Source: Verrucomicrobiota bacterium (GTDB taxonomy: Bacteria; Verrucomicrobiota; Verrucomicrobiia; Limisphaerales; UBA1100). From it: a stretch of DNA of 22,372 nucleotides. Positions 14,259-21,955 of the stretch are shown here, one piece after another. The notes under the pieces were generated by a model, which saw only the letters and a program-made list of their open reading frames with translations, did not search any database and was not told the DNA's origin. The stretch is taken from assembly GCA_028872645.1 (NCBI GenBank), contig JAPKDK010000018.1, positions 1-22,372 on the forward strand, in the 5' to 3' direction. Position 1 is the first letter of the stretch. The number at the start of each line of letters is the position of its first letter. A program made the translations under genes and the position numbers.

Positions 14259-14293
14259 CTCTCCAATCACCCTTTCAAATGGTGATTGGAGAG
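14259..14293 (-). promoter_or_regulatory. 13-bp perfect hairpin upstream of the leucine-rich repeat gene
   Basis: CTCTCCAATCACC (14259-14271) pairs perfectly with GGTGATTGGAGAG (14281-14293) around a 9-base loop. In the minus-strand RNA the arm nearest the gene ends in GGAGAG, 11 bases before the ATG, so the fold would hide the likely Shine-Dalgarno sequence. A short T-run follows (ATTTTT), so it may also act as a weak terminator after tRNA-Tyr. Confidence 0.6.
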
Positions 14294-14305
14294 CAAAAAG
14301 AAAAA

Positions 14306-14390
14306 TGGTGGGAGGAACAGGATTCGAACCTGTGAAGGCATAGCCAGCAGATTTACAGTCTGCCCCGTTTGACCGCTTCGGTATCCTCCC
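14306..14390 (-). tRNA. tRNA-Tyr (anticodon GTA)
   Basis: An 85-base class II tRNA with encoded CCA end. The acceptor stem is GGGAGGA / TCCTCCC followed by discriminator A and CCA. The anticodon stem-loop is GCAGA-CTGTAAA-TCTGC, giving anticodon GTA. There is a long variable arm (around TGGCTATGCCTTC), as expected for bacterial tyrosine tRNA, and the T arm reads ACAGG-TTCGAAT-CCTGT. It lies between the leucine-rich repeat gene and the divergent ffh gene; the 106 bases from here to ffh show no clear promoter. Confidence 0.97.
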
Positions 14391-14496
14391 ACTCAAGGGG
14401 CAAGAAACCTAGTGGAAAGTTTTGGGCGTGACAACCCCAAATCCTCGCCACCGCTGCGCTTGCCTTCATCTGGCGCTCGGCCTAAGTTGCGCGTCG

Positions 14497-15843
14497 ATGT
14501 TCGATACTCTCGGCGGCAAATTACAGGGCGCGTTCAAAAACCTGCGCGGGTTAGGCAAAATCTCGGAGGAGAATGTCACCGAATCCTTGCGCGAAGTGCG
14601 ACTGGCGTTGCTGGAGGCGGATGTCAATTTCAAGGTTGCCAAGGGATTTATTGCCCGCGTGAAGGGGAAATCACTCGGGGAGGAGGTGCTTGCCAGTGTG
14701 CAACCAGGGCAGCAGATGGTGAAAATCATCCACGACGAGCTGGTCACGCTGCTCGGCGACACGAACGCCCAACTCGAAACCGGCGGCAACCCGAGCTGTC
14801 TAATGATGGTGGGCCTGCACGGCGCGGGCAAGACAACTTCCAGCGGCAAGCTTGCCAAGCTTCTCAAAAAACAAGGCCGCCAGCCGATGCTCGTGGCGGC
14901 GGATGTGTATCGGCCCGCGGCAATGGAGCAGCTCGAAACGCTCGCCCAACAGGTGGGCGTGCCGGTGGTGGCGCTCAAGGGTGAGAAGGATGTGGGCAAA
15001 ATCGCGAAGGCCGCGTTGGAGGCGGCGCGGGCGCAGGCGTGCAATGTTTTGATTTTTGATACGGCGGGTCGTTTGCAGATTGATGAAAATTTGGTGCAGG
15101 AATTGGTCGACCTCAAAGCCATCATCAAGCCGCAGGAAATTTTACTGGTGCTCGATGCCGCCACCGGACAGGAAGCGGTGAGCGTGGCCACACATTTTGA
15201 TGAGGCTCTGGGCATCACCGGTTCCATCCTCACCAAGCTCGATGGTGACGCCCGCGGCGGCGCGGCGTTATCGATGAAAACTGTCACCGGCCGTCCCATT
15301 AAATTTGTGGGACTCGGCGAGAAGCTTGATGAATTTGAGGCGTTCCATCCCGAACGAATGGCCGGCCGCATTCTCGGTATGGGCGATGTGGTCAGCCTCG
15401 TGGAAAAAGCCGCCGAGGCGATTGACGAAGATGAAGCCAAGCGTATGGAAGAAAAAATGCGCAAAGGCAATTTCACGCTCGAAGATTTTCTGGAGCAAAT
15501 GCGCGCGATGAAAAAGATGGGGCCGCTGGAAAATATCGTGGGGATGCTGCCCGGTGGCGATCAAGCGCTCAAGGGCGCGGACCTCGACAAGGGCCAAAAA
15601 GATATGAGCCGGATGGAGGCCTTGATTTGCGCGATGACGATTCAGGAACGGCGCAACCCAAACATCCTCAACGCCAGCCGCCGCAAACGCATCGCCACCG
15701 GCACGGGCGTAAAAGTTTCCGAACTGAACGGAGTGCTCAACAAATTTTTCGAGATGCAGCAGATGATGAAAAAGATGGGCAAGATGCAAAAGATGCTAGC
15801 CAAAATGGGCACCGGCGGCCTCGGTGGTTTGATGGGGCGATGA
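14497..15843 (+). CDS. ffh: Signal recognition particle protein Ffh
   Basis: A 448-residue GTPase which with the SRP RNA delivers nascent membrane proteins to FtsY and the translocon. The N-domain helices are at residues 1-95. The G-domain has the P-loop GLHGAGKTT (106-114), DVYRPAAMEQL, DTAGR (188-192) and TKLDGDARGGAALS. The M-domain (about 325-435) is methionine-rich and binds the RNA and signal peptide; it ends in a run of Met/Lys repeats and a Gly-rich tail (GTGGLGGLMGR). The ATG at 14497 gives the standard start MFDTLGGKLQGAFKNLRG; the upstream extension is not conserved-looking. No SRP RNA gene is recognised in this window. A 6-bp hairpin just after the stop (15850-15869) lacks a T-run. 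Confidence 0.97.
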   Translation: MFDTLGGKLQGAFKNLRGLGKISEENVTESLREVRLALLEADVNFKVAKGFIARVKGKSLGEEVLASVQPGQQMVKIIHDELVTLLGDTNAQLETGGNPSCLMMVGLHGAGKTTSSGKLAKLLKKQGRQPMLVAADVYRPAAMEQLETLAQQVGVPVVALKGEKDVGKIAKAALEAARAQACNVLIFDTAGRLQIDENLVQELVDLKAIIKPQEILLVLDAATGQEAVSVATHFDEALGITGSILTKLDGDARGGAALSMKTVTGRPIKFVGLGEKLDEFEAFHPERMAGRILGMGDVVSLVEKAAEAIDEDEAKRMEEKMRKGNFTLEDFLEQMRAMKKMGPLENIVGMLPGGDQALKGADLDKGQKDMSRMEALICAMTIQERRNPNILNASRRKRIATGTGVKVSELNGVLNKFFEMQQMMKKMGKMQKMLAKMGTGGLGGLMGR

Positions 15844-15867
15844 TTTTCCGAACCGTCAATTGGCGGT

Positions 15868-16692
15868 TCAGTTCGAATCGGGCCGTTGGTAATCTTCTAA
15901 TTCGGTGATGAAATTGCCTCGGCCGATTTTGGTGCGGATGCGGAGGGGGACTCGGTGGGCGTCGGCGCTGAGCCAAATTTGCAGCTTCGCTTCGGGGTTT
16001 TTGTTGAAGACGCCACGCAGGTTTCCGAGGTCCGGCTCGACGAGGATGGCGTTGAATTCGCGATCGCCGATTTTGATTTTCTGGGGGCCGATCACATTCA
16101 CTTTCACGGGAAAGGTGCCTTTGCCATCGCTCACGTGACTGGCTACGGAGCCGGTTTGAGTGAGATCCAGCTCGCGGAATTTAAAGATAACGCTAATGGG
16201 ATCGAGCGTGTTGGGCTTCGTATCCGCTTCGCCATCAGAGTTGCCATTGAGGCGGCGTTTTACTTTTAAGTTTTTCTCATCAAATTCCAAATCCACCACG
16301 CGCGAGGCGGCGTCTTTCTGCACGGTGTGATATGAAATGGAGTGATTAAAAGTTGAGTTCACCAGTGAGGTGGCGTCGTAGCTCACCAATCCACCGGCCG
16401 CGCCGCCTTTCAATGTGAAGCGCCATTGGGCGGTGCCATTGTCATCCAGCAATTCCGCGCGGAAGGTGCATTTGCCGAGGGTGATGCCGGTGAGTTTTAT
16501 TTTGTAAATGGCGACTTCGCCGGCAGTGAAACTGTGCGGCTGATAAACTGCAGTCGGCACGGCATTGGGGGCGGTGCTGTTGGTGTCGGCGGGTTTATAA
16601 TTACTTTCCGTTTCACTGAGCCACGCGAGCAGAAGCCAAAGGCAGGCGAGAAAGCTGAGCACGATGGTGCCGATGAGGGCGGTGCGTTTCAT
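15868..16692 (-). CDS. DUF3108 domain-containing envelope protein
   Basis: A 274-residue protein with an N-terminal membrane anchor or signal (residues about 5-26, ALIGTIVLSFLACLWLLLAW), then a polar linker to about 50 and a beta-rich domain. The domain starts FTAGEVAIYKIKLTGITLGKC and ends with LQIWLSADAHRVPLRIRTKIGRGNFITEL. This opening and the late W-x-S-x-D-x-x-R-x-P motif match DUF3108, a periplasmic family of unknown function. It starts three bases after the stop of the DAHP synthase gene and is the last gene of a four-gene minus-strand run. It is convergent with ffh. What it binds is unknown. Confidence 0.75.
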   Translation of the reverse strand: MKRTALIGTIVLSFLACLWLLLAWLSETESNYKPADTNSTAPNAVPTAVYQPHSFTAGEVAIYKIKLTGITLGKCTFRAELLDDNGTAQWRFTLKGGAAGGLVSYDATSLVNSTFNHSISYHTVQKDAASRVVDLEFDEKNLKVKRRLNGNSDGEADTKPNTLDPISVIFKFRELDLTQTGSVASHVSDGKGTFPVKVNVIGPQKIKIGDREFNAILVEPDLGNLRGVFNKNPEAKLQIWLSADAHRVPLRIRTKIGRGNFITELEDYQRPDSN

Positions 16693-16695
16693 GGG

Positions 16696-18057
16696 CTAAG
16701 CATCGCCGTTCTTGCGGCGGGATTGCAAACGCTGCGCGATACGGAGGGCGAGTTCGAGGCTTTGGGCGTAGTTGAGGCGGGGATCGCAGTAGGTTTCATA
16801 ACTGCGCGAGAGATCGGCTTCGGAAAGTTCCTGGGGGCCGCCGGTGCATTCGGTGACGTCCTCGCCGGTGAGTTCGAAATGCACGCCGGCGAGTTGGCCG
16901 CCCTCGGCGGCGTGGAGTTCAAAGGCGGCTTCGAGCTCTGCGAGAATGCAATCGTAGTCGCGAGTTTTTAGGCCGCTGTCAGTGGTAGTGGTGTTGCCGT
17001 GCATTGGATCGCACGACCACGCGACATTTTGGCCGGCCTCGCGCACGGCGGCGATGAGTGGTGGCAGGGCTTCGCGCACATCCGCCGCGCCAATGCGCGA
17101 GATGAGCGTGATGCGGCCGGGACGGTTGGCGGGTTCTAGTTCGTTGATGATTTCCACCAACTCGTTTGGCTGCATTTGTTTGCCGACTTTGATGCCGATG
17201 GGATTTTCGATGCCGCGAAAGTATTCGAGATGCGCGTCGCCGAGGTTGCGCGTGCGATCGCCAATCCAAAGAAAATGCGCGCCGAGGTTGTAATAACGGT
17301 CACCTACTTTCTCCGTGAGTGCTTCCTCGTAATCGAGCAGCAACCCTTCGTGCGACGAAAACAACTCGATCGTTCGCAGCACGCCGGTGCCGCGCACGCC
17401 GGTGGATTCCAGAAAATCAATGGCATCGCGAATGCGTTCGACCATGTCCTCGTATTCGGCGCGATGCGATTGGCTGCGCACAAAGCCGAGGTCCCAATGT
17501 TGCGGATGATGTAAATCGGCAAAGCCGCCATCGACCAGCGCGCGCGCGTAATTCAGCGTGGCGGCGGAAAGATGGTAGGCCTTTACGAGCCGCTGCGGAT
17601 CGGGCTGGCGCGCGGCGAGGTTGGGAGTGATCGCGTTCACGTTGTCGCCGCGGTAGTTTGGCATTTCCGTGCCGTCGATGGTCTCCGTATCGTTGCTGCG
17701 CGGTTTGGCAAATTGCCCCGCCATACGGCCCACGCGGATGACGGGGATGCGCGCGCCCCACGTGAGCACGAGGGACATTTGCAAAAGAATTTTCAACTTC
17801 GCCTCGATGGCGGTTTTGGTGCAGTCGGCAAAACGCTCGGCGCAATCGCCGCCTTGCAGCAGAAAGGCTTTGCCGCGTGCGGCCTCGGCGAGGTGGGCGC
17901 GGAGGGCATCCACTTCGCCGTGGTTCACCAACGGCGGCAACGCGCGCACTTCGTCCAGCGCGGTTTGCAATGCGCCGTCATCGGGCCACAGTGGTTGCTG
18001 CTGAATGGGCCGGGCGCGCCACGAGGCGGGCGTCCAGTTGGCGGGGCTGTCACTCAC
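16696..18057 (-). CDS. 3-deoxy-D-arabino-heptulosonate 7-phosphate synthase, class II
   Basis: A 453-residue cytoplasmic enzyme joining phosphoenolpyruvate and erythrose 4-phosphate, the first step of the shikimate pathway. The class II (plant/mycobacterial) type is shown by LLQGGDCAERF (C72 as metal ligand), IPVIRVGRMAGQFAKPRS (104-121), YRGDNVN (135-141), TSHEGLLLDYE-like SSHEGLLLDYEEAL, and the WSCDPMHGNT motif with its metal histidine, then HFELTGEDVTECTGG. The length is typical. The start is GTG at 18057, directly giving MSDSPANWTP; no Shine-Dalgarno sequence is visible. It is preceded by a lipoprotein gene 39 bases upstream and followed by the DUF3108 gene after three bases. Class I AroF/G/H enzymes are unrelated at sequence level, so the class is certain. 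Confidence 0.93.
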   Translation of the reverse strand: MSDSPANWTPASWRARPIQQQPLWPDDGALQTALDEVRALPPLVNHGEVDALRAHLAEAARGKAFLLQGGDCAERFADCTKTAIEAKLKILLQMSLVLTWGARIPVIRVGRMAGQFAKPRSNDTETIDGTEMPNYRGDNVNAITPNLAARQPDPQRLVKAYHLSAATLNYARALVDGGFADLHHPQHWDLGFVRSQSHRAEYEDMVERIRDAIDFLESTGVRGTGVLRTIELFSSHEGLLLDYEEALTEKVGDRYYNLGAHFLWIGDRTRNLGDAHLEYFRGIENPIGIKVGKQMQPNELVEIINELEPANRPGRITLISRIGAADVREALPPLIAAVREAGQNVAWSCDPMHGNTTTTDSGLKTRDYDCILAELEAAFELHAAEGGQLAGVHFELTGEDVTECTGGPQELSEADLSRSYETYCDPRLNYAQSLELALRIAQRLQSRRKNGDA

Positions 18058-18096
18058 GGGCGAAGGCTATACCGCGCGCGTGGCTGTGGGGCGAGG

Positions 18097-18852
18097 TTAT
18101 TTGCCCGGCGGCGGCTCCGCAGGGCCTTGCACGGCGGGCACATTCAGCTTGGGATCCTGCACGAACACCCAGCCGTGATGCGGCACCTTGGCCACGACGA
18201 GGGTGAGGGTGATATCCAACGGCGTCTTGTCTTGGGCAAACCAAAGGGTCATCGGCCCACCGCGCATGGCGATGCCCTGATAGGAGTCGGTGAGTTGGGA
18301 GGTGTCGATGCGCGATAGGGTGAGCTGCGCAGGATCCAGTCCGGCGGCCTTGAACTGGAGCACTATATCGAGAAATCCGCGTTGCAGAAATGTCTCGCGC
18401 ATATTGGGCAGCTCAACGGACAGGCGCTGGAGGCTGTTGGTGAACGCGAGATCCATTTGGCGGCGTTGCGCCATGAGATTGAAAATGCGCGCTTGCTCGG
18501 CTTCAGTGCGTTGGTCGCGCGGATTGGCAGCTTCCAGATCGGCGAGGTTTTGTGCCATTAACTTGTTGGAGTGCTGATACATTTTACCGGTGAACTCCAT
18601 CCATGAATTAGTCGGCGCACCGAGCATGGAGAGGTGCATCATTTGAATGGCGTCATTGGCGGAGAGCGATTTGTGAAACATCTGCGCCAGAGTCTCGGGC
18701 GATTCGAACGGATTCACCTGCGCGACAGGCTTCGGCGGCTTGGCCTGGCCAAATTCGGGCGGATTCGGTTTGGCAGAATGAGAGTCGCCACAGGCCACCG
18801 CCCACAACAGCGCGGCGCACAACACGGTGGAAAAATAATTAATCTTATTCAT
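18097..18852 (-). CDS. Putative lipoprotein of unknown function
   Basis: A 251-residue protein I do not recognise. It begins with a short signal sequence (MNKINYFSTVLCAALLWAVACGDS); the AVAC preceding residue C21 resembles a weak lipobox, and the Pro/Lys-rich linker after it (to about residue 48) is typical of lipoproteins. The rest is a mostly helical domain (about 50-160) with many Gln and Asn, then a beta-rich end containing GGPMTLWFAQDKTPLDITLTLVV and HHGWVFVQDPKLNV. The N-terminal half, with a segment on a 'shift from data to step' pattern (SPETLAQMFHKSLSANDA), resembles the region in the next lipoprotein that reads FAAFVKGDAAKFQALT, so the two may share a domain. Its ATG overlaps the end of that upstream gene by 8 bases, which implies translational coupling. 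Confidence 0.65.
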   Translation of the reverse strand: MNKINYFSTVLCAALLWAVACGDSHSAKPNPPEFGQAKPPKPVAQVNPFESPETLAQMFHKSLSANDAIQMMHLSMLGAPTNSWMEFTGKMYQHSNKLMAQNLADLEAANPRDQRTEAEQARIFNLMAQRRQMDLAFTNSLQRLSVELPNMRETFLQRGFLDIVLQFKAAGLDPAQLTLSRIDTSQLTDSYQGIAMRGGPMTLWFAQDKTPLDITLTLVVAKVPHHGWVFVQDPKLNVPAVQGPAEPPPGK

Positions 18853-19921
18853 TTTCAGGATTGAGTTTCTTTTTCAACGCACCCACCCACACGAGCACGT
18901 CTTCGTTTTCGTAGCCTTCAATGCGGTGCAGTTCCTTGCCTCCGGCATCGAGCAACAGTAACGTGGGGAATCCCACCACGGCGTATTTTCGCAGGAGCAA
19001 TTTATTGGCATCGGCCTGCGTCTTGGGGGGCGAGGTGTGGCGTGGAAAATCCGCGCGCACGAGCGCCAGTTTTTGGGCGGCCCAATCGCGAAACACCGGC
19101 TGCGTGAGTACGTGATCGTGCAGCGCGATGCAGGAGGGGTTCCAGTCCGATCCGGTAAACCCGATGAGCACGCGCTTGCCTTCGGCCTTGGCTTGTTTGA
19201 GGGCGGCGGGGAGGTCAGTACCCCAATCTTTTTCGGCGGCGGCCTCGGCGGTGAGGTCGATGAGCCGCAATTCCTCCGCCACACGCCAGTCATGCCCGGG
19301 CAATTTGGCGCAGTTGGAGAGTTGCAGGCGATAGCTCTTGCCGTCCGCGCTGAACACAATGTTCACACGCGCCTCGGGCAGGATGATATCGGTTTGCGGG
19401 TTAATGGAAATCACCAGCGACGGTTTCCCCGCCTCGGCCCAATCCAGTGGCGCGTTGGTGGTGGTTTGGTTATTAAAAAACTTTAACTGTGTATCTCCCA
19501 GCGCGCGGATGAGGGTTTGCAGGTTGGGCCATTCATCGGCAAAGGCGGCCTTGGGGCTGGCCACAAATACTTTGGACAGGCGCAAAGTGTCGAGCTGCAG
19601 CGCGTTGCGTTGATCCACCGGAATGGCTTCGAGCCGGGAAATGTATTGGTGCGCTTCATTTTTGCGGACCTTGCGCAGGGCGACTTCCAGTTCGGCCGCG
19701 GGGAGGTCCGCCACGGTAAGGGCTTGGAATTTTGCGGCATCGCCTTTCACAAACGCGGCAAATACTTGTTGCCCGAGCTGCTGCAGCGCTTTTTCATCAG
19801 CCGAAAGTCGGGCCGCGGTCGGCTTGGGTTTTTTGGCCGTCGGAGGATGTGTCGGCTTGCGTCCACACCCCGGCACCAACAACAAGGCGGCGAGCAGGGC
19901 CATGATGCGAAACAAGTTCAT
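18845..19921 (-). CDS. Lipoprotein with C-terminal thioredoxin-like domain lacking the first active-site cysteine
   Basis: A 358-residue protein. The signal sequence MNLFRIMALLAALLLVPGC ends in a lipobox with C19, followed by a Lys/Pro linker. Residues about 40-220 form a helical then beta-rich region of unknown kind. Residues about 230-355 are a thioredoxin-like domain of the type GKRVLIGFTGSDW-x-x-x-C, with the cis-proline motif VVGFPTLLLLD (P319) and a final helix. Relatives usually have W-C-x-x-C here; this one has W-N-P-S-C (N261, C264), so the attacking cysteine is missing and dithiol redox activity is unlikely. The codons (AAC CCC TCC TGC) are clear, and the frame is intact. The stop overlaps the downstream lipoprotein start by 8 bases. 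First gene of the run leading to DAHP synthase. Confidence 0.8.
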   Translation of the reverse strand: MNLFRIMALLAALLLVPGCGRKPTHPPTAKKPKPTAARLSADEKALQQLGQQVFAAFVKGDAAKFQALTVADLPAAELEVALRKVRKNEAHQYISRLEAIPVDQRNALQLDTLRLSKVFVASPKAAFADEWPNLQTLIRALGDTQLKFFNNQTTTNAPLDWAEAGKPSLVISINPQTDIILPEARVNIVFSADGKSYRLQLSNCAKLPGHDWRVAEELRLIDLTAEAAAEKDWGTDLPAALKQAKAEGKRVLIGFTGSDWNPSCIALHDHVLTQPVFRDWAAQKLALVRADFPRHTSPPKTQADANKLLLRKYAVVGFPTLLLLDAGGKELHRIEGYENEDVLVWVGALKKKLNPENE

Positions 19922-19983
19922 CGCGATATTTTACGCCTATTGGCCCGTGCTGTCCATTAGCGCTTGCGGTTTGTGAACAACCC

Positions 19984-20910
19984 GTGACACGGTCGGCGGT
20001 CGTGAGACTCTTTGAAAATGGAAAAACCCGCGCGCGGGGTTTTACGTTGATTGAGTTGTTGGTGGTGATTGCCATTATCGGCATTCTCGCCGCGATGCTA
20101 TTGCCCGTGCTGGCCAAGGCCAAAACCAAGGGCAAGGCTGCTATTTGCATTAGTAATTTCCGCAATCTTTCGCACGGCTGGCATATGTTTGCCGATGAGA
20201 ACGATGACCTGATGCTGCCGGGGCGCTTTGCCAAAGAATCGGGAGGGAAGAGCAATCCGAAGAATTGGTACGAGGTGGGAAATGGCCTGAAATATCGCCC
20301 GCGCTGGGTGGCCTATATGGGAATGCACGTGGGCGCGAATGCATTTAAGAAGCCGCTGACCACCAGTGACCGGCAGGATTACGACAACCCCGTGTACCTC
20401 AACCCGCTGCGCCCCACTTGGAAGGACGAGCGGAATTACGCCTTCGGCTACAATCATCAGTTCCTCGGCAACGGCCGCAAGAGCAATGGACAGTTTCACA
20501 ACTTCCCGGTGTACCGTGCTTCCATTGTCAACTTTACCAGCACCGTACTTGGCGCGACGTGCCTCGGCACGGCGGCGGGCTTTTCGGAAAAGGACCGCAC
20601 CTCATATGAAAATAGCGGCAATAAATATAGCAACATGGGCAACCACGGCTGGACGCTCGACCCCCCGCGTTTGGCCGCCCGCAGTGACATCGGCAGCGGC
20701 GATGCCGGCAGTCCGCGCACGGCGGTGGATGCCTGCTACAATGGCCGCGCGATTGTGGGGTTTTTGGATGGCGCGGTGGTGGCGAAGTTTCCCAGAGAGC
20801 TGGGATACGTGACCGATGCCTCCGGAAAGTTTGTGAACGCCGGTGCGAGCAATCGATACTTCAGCGGGGAGGATCTGGATTTGGATCCGCCCGTTGTGCC
20901 GGGTAAATAG
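19984..20910 (+). CDS. Prepilin-type N-terminal cleavage/methylation protein (pseudopilin-like)
   Basis: A 308-residue protein with a type IV prepilin leader: after a basic start, RARG-FTLIELLVVIAIIGIL (cleavage after G19, mature residue F20, conserved glutamate E24) and a hydrophobic helix to about residue 43. A prepilin peptidase would process it at the inner membrane. The remainder is a large globular domain as in the many DUF1559-like and related 'H-x9-DG' proteins of Planctomycetes and Verrucomicrobia; the late NGRAIVGFLDGAVV (about 250-263) resembles a degenerate form of that C-terminal motif. Function of these proteins is unknown. The start is uncertain: GTG at 19984 gives the full frame and GTG at 20002 is possible. 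The divergent gap of 62 bases to the thioredoxin-fold lipoprotein shows no clear promoter. Confidence 0.82.
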   Translation: MTRSAVVRLFENGKTRARGFTLIELLVVIAIIGILAAMLLPVLAKAKTKGKAAICISNFRNLSHGWHMFADENDDLMLPGRFAKESGGKSNPKNWYEVGNGLKYRPRWVAYMGMHVGANAFKKPLTTSDRQDYDNPVYLNPLRPTWKDERNYAFGYNHQFLGNGRKSNGQFHNFPVYRASIVNFTSTVLGATCLGTAAGFSEKDRTSYENSGNKYSNMGNHGWTLDPPRLAARSDIGSGDAGSPRTAVDACYNGRAIVGFLDGAVVAKFPRELGYVTDASGKFVNAGASNRYFSGEDLDLDPPVVPGK

Positions 20911-20916
20911 TTTTTG

Positions 20917-21606
20917 CTACCGGAATAAATCCCCGTTGCGATCCCAGTGTTGGCCGCGCACGAGTCGGCCTTTCACATAATCGGCCCGCATCTTCAGCGC
21001 GCCGGAATCCACGTAATACCAAAAGGCAAGGCCTTCATGCAAGCGGTCGCCCTTGAACATGCCTTCATAGCGCAGCTTGCCGTTGAGATACCATTCCATG
21101 CCTTCGCCTTCGCGGCGGCCGTCCTTGAACGCCCCGTCAAATTTGCGCGCGCCGTTTTCATGCAACAAAGTGGTGCTGCCGGTAAAGGGCTTGGGATCAC
21201 CCACCTGATAGAAAAGGAGATCGGCCTGGCTTCGCTCAACACTTCCGGCCAGCAAGGGTGTGGCGGTCGGGGTGTTTGGATTGAACGGTTGTTCCAGAAG
21301 CGCGGGGACTACGGGCGGGATGGGGCGATGCGGCACCACCGGAGCGAGATCGCCTGGCGCCACGGGAGAGGCTTGGGGAATTTTCAGGTTAGCACTCACT
21401 GACGGTATCAGCGGAGTGACCTCCGAAGACGGCGTCACCTTGGCGGGAGTCGGTTCGACCGGCGCAGGGGGTACGGTGAGCGTTTCGAGAGCGGGTTCGA
21501 TCGATGGCTCTGCCGGTTTATGCCAAGGCAAATATTTGCAGCTGCTGAAAATGCAGAGACATCCCAGAGCCAAGCCAAACGGCTTTATAAAGTACACGGG
21601 TTTCAC
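20917..21606 (-). CDS. MORN-repeat lipoprotein
   Basis: A protein of about 229 residues from the GTG at 21606. A hydrophobic stretch (FIKPFGLALGCLCIF) ends at a lipobox-like FSSC, followed by a long Pro/Thr/Val-rich linker (about 30-135). The C-terminal 95 residues contain MORN_2-type repeats, seen as GARKFDGAFKDGRREGEGMEWY, NGKLRYEGMFKGDRLHEGLAFWYY and GALKMRADYVKGRLVRGQHWD. Such repeats are found in YwqK-like and secreted proteins and have no agreed enzymatic role. The frame is open further upstream to 21729, but that part lacks signal character. The start is therefore a choice between GTG codons at 21606 and 21597. It is convergent with the prepilin-like gene, with six bases between the stops. 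Confidence 0.75.
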   Translation of the reverse strand: MKPVYFIKPFGLALGCLCIFSSCKYLPWHKPAEPSIEPALETLTVPPAPVEPTPAKVTPSSEVTPLIPSVSANLKIPQASPVAPGDLAPVVPHRPIPPVVPALLEQPFNPNTPTATPLLAGSVERSQADLLFYQVGDPKPFTGSTTLLHENGARKFDGAFKDGRREGEGMEWYLNGKLRYEGMFKGDRLHEGLAFWYYVDSGALKMRADYVKGRLVRGQHWDRNGDLFR

Positions 21607-21757
21607 GGTGGTATTGACGTAGCAAATGCAGTGCCAGTAACAAGAAAAAGTCAGAAATGTCGCAGGATTTTCTGGAAAACCGACAGAATTCGCACTTTTA
21701 CTCGAAATGCGTGATTTTTGGAGTGGCACGATGAATGCGTTTCCCGTCTAAGGTTGC

Positions 21758-21862
21758 ATGGGGAACCCCAACAAGGCTAACTCGTTTGATAAGGTCATGG
21801 TAACGATTGCAATTTTTGCTTTGGTCGGTTTTTGTGTGGCTTTGTGGGAAATTCTGGACTGA
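21758..21862 (+). CDS. Small single-pass membrane peptide, 34 residues
   Basis: ATG at 21758 opens a 34-residue frame starting MGNPNKANSFDK and continuing into a hydrophobic helix (about residues 13-30, VMVTIAIFALVGFCVALW) before a short acidic end, EILD. AAGG four to five bases before the ATG is a fair ribosome binding site. The layout (polar N-terminus, one membrane helix, acidic tail) is that of many real bacterial small membrane proteins. There is no family I can name. It lies between the divergent MORN lipoprotein gene and the cytochrome-like gene 93 bases downstream. The hydrophobic run could arise by chance in such a short frame, so conservation is the deciding test. Confidence 0.5.
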   Translation: MGNPNKANSFDKVMVTIAIFALVGFCVALWEILD

Positions 21863-21955
21863 TCGCCTGTTCAAAGCCTCATAAACAACACTTTTTTAGT
21901 GGTATTCGGTCGACGATTTGGCTCGTGATTTTGTCATAATTCTTGCAGGATATCC

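Noticed and set aside
15850..15869. GAACCG/CGGTTC hairpin between the convergent ffh and DUF3108 genes as a bidirectional terminator
   Set aside because: The stem is only 6 bp, overlaps the DUF3108 stop, and no T-run follows on either strand.
20888..20927. Inverted repeat CCGG-TA around the convergent stops of the prepilin-like and MORN genes
   Set aside because: The stem is short with a bulge, and no T-run follows it.
21614..21643. TTGACG ... TAACAA as promoter for the small membrane peptide
   Set aside because: It overlaps the start region of the MORN gene, the -10 is poor and it lies more than 100 bases from the peptide start.
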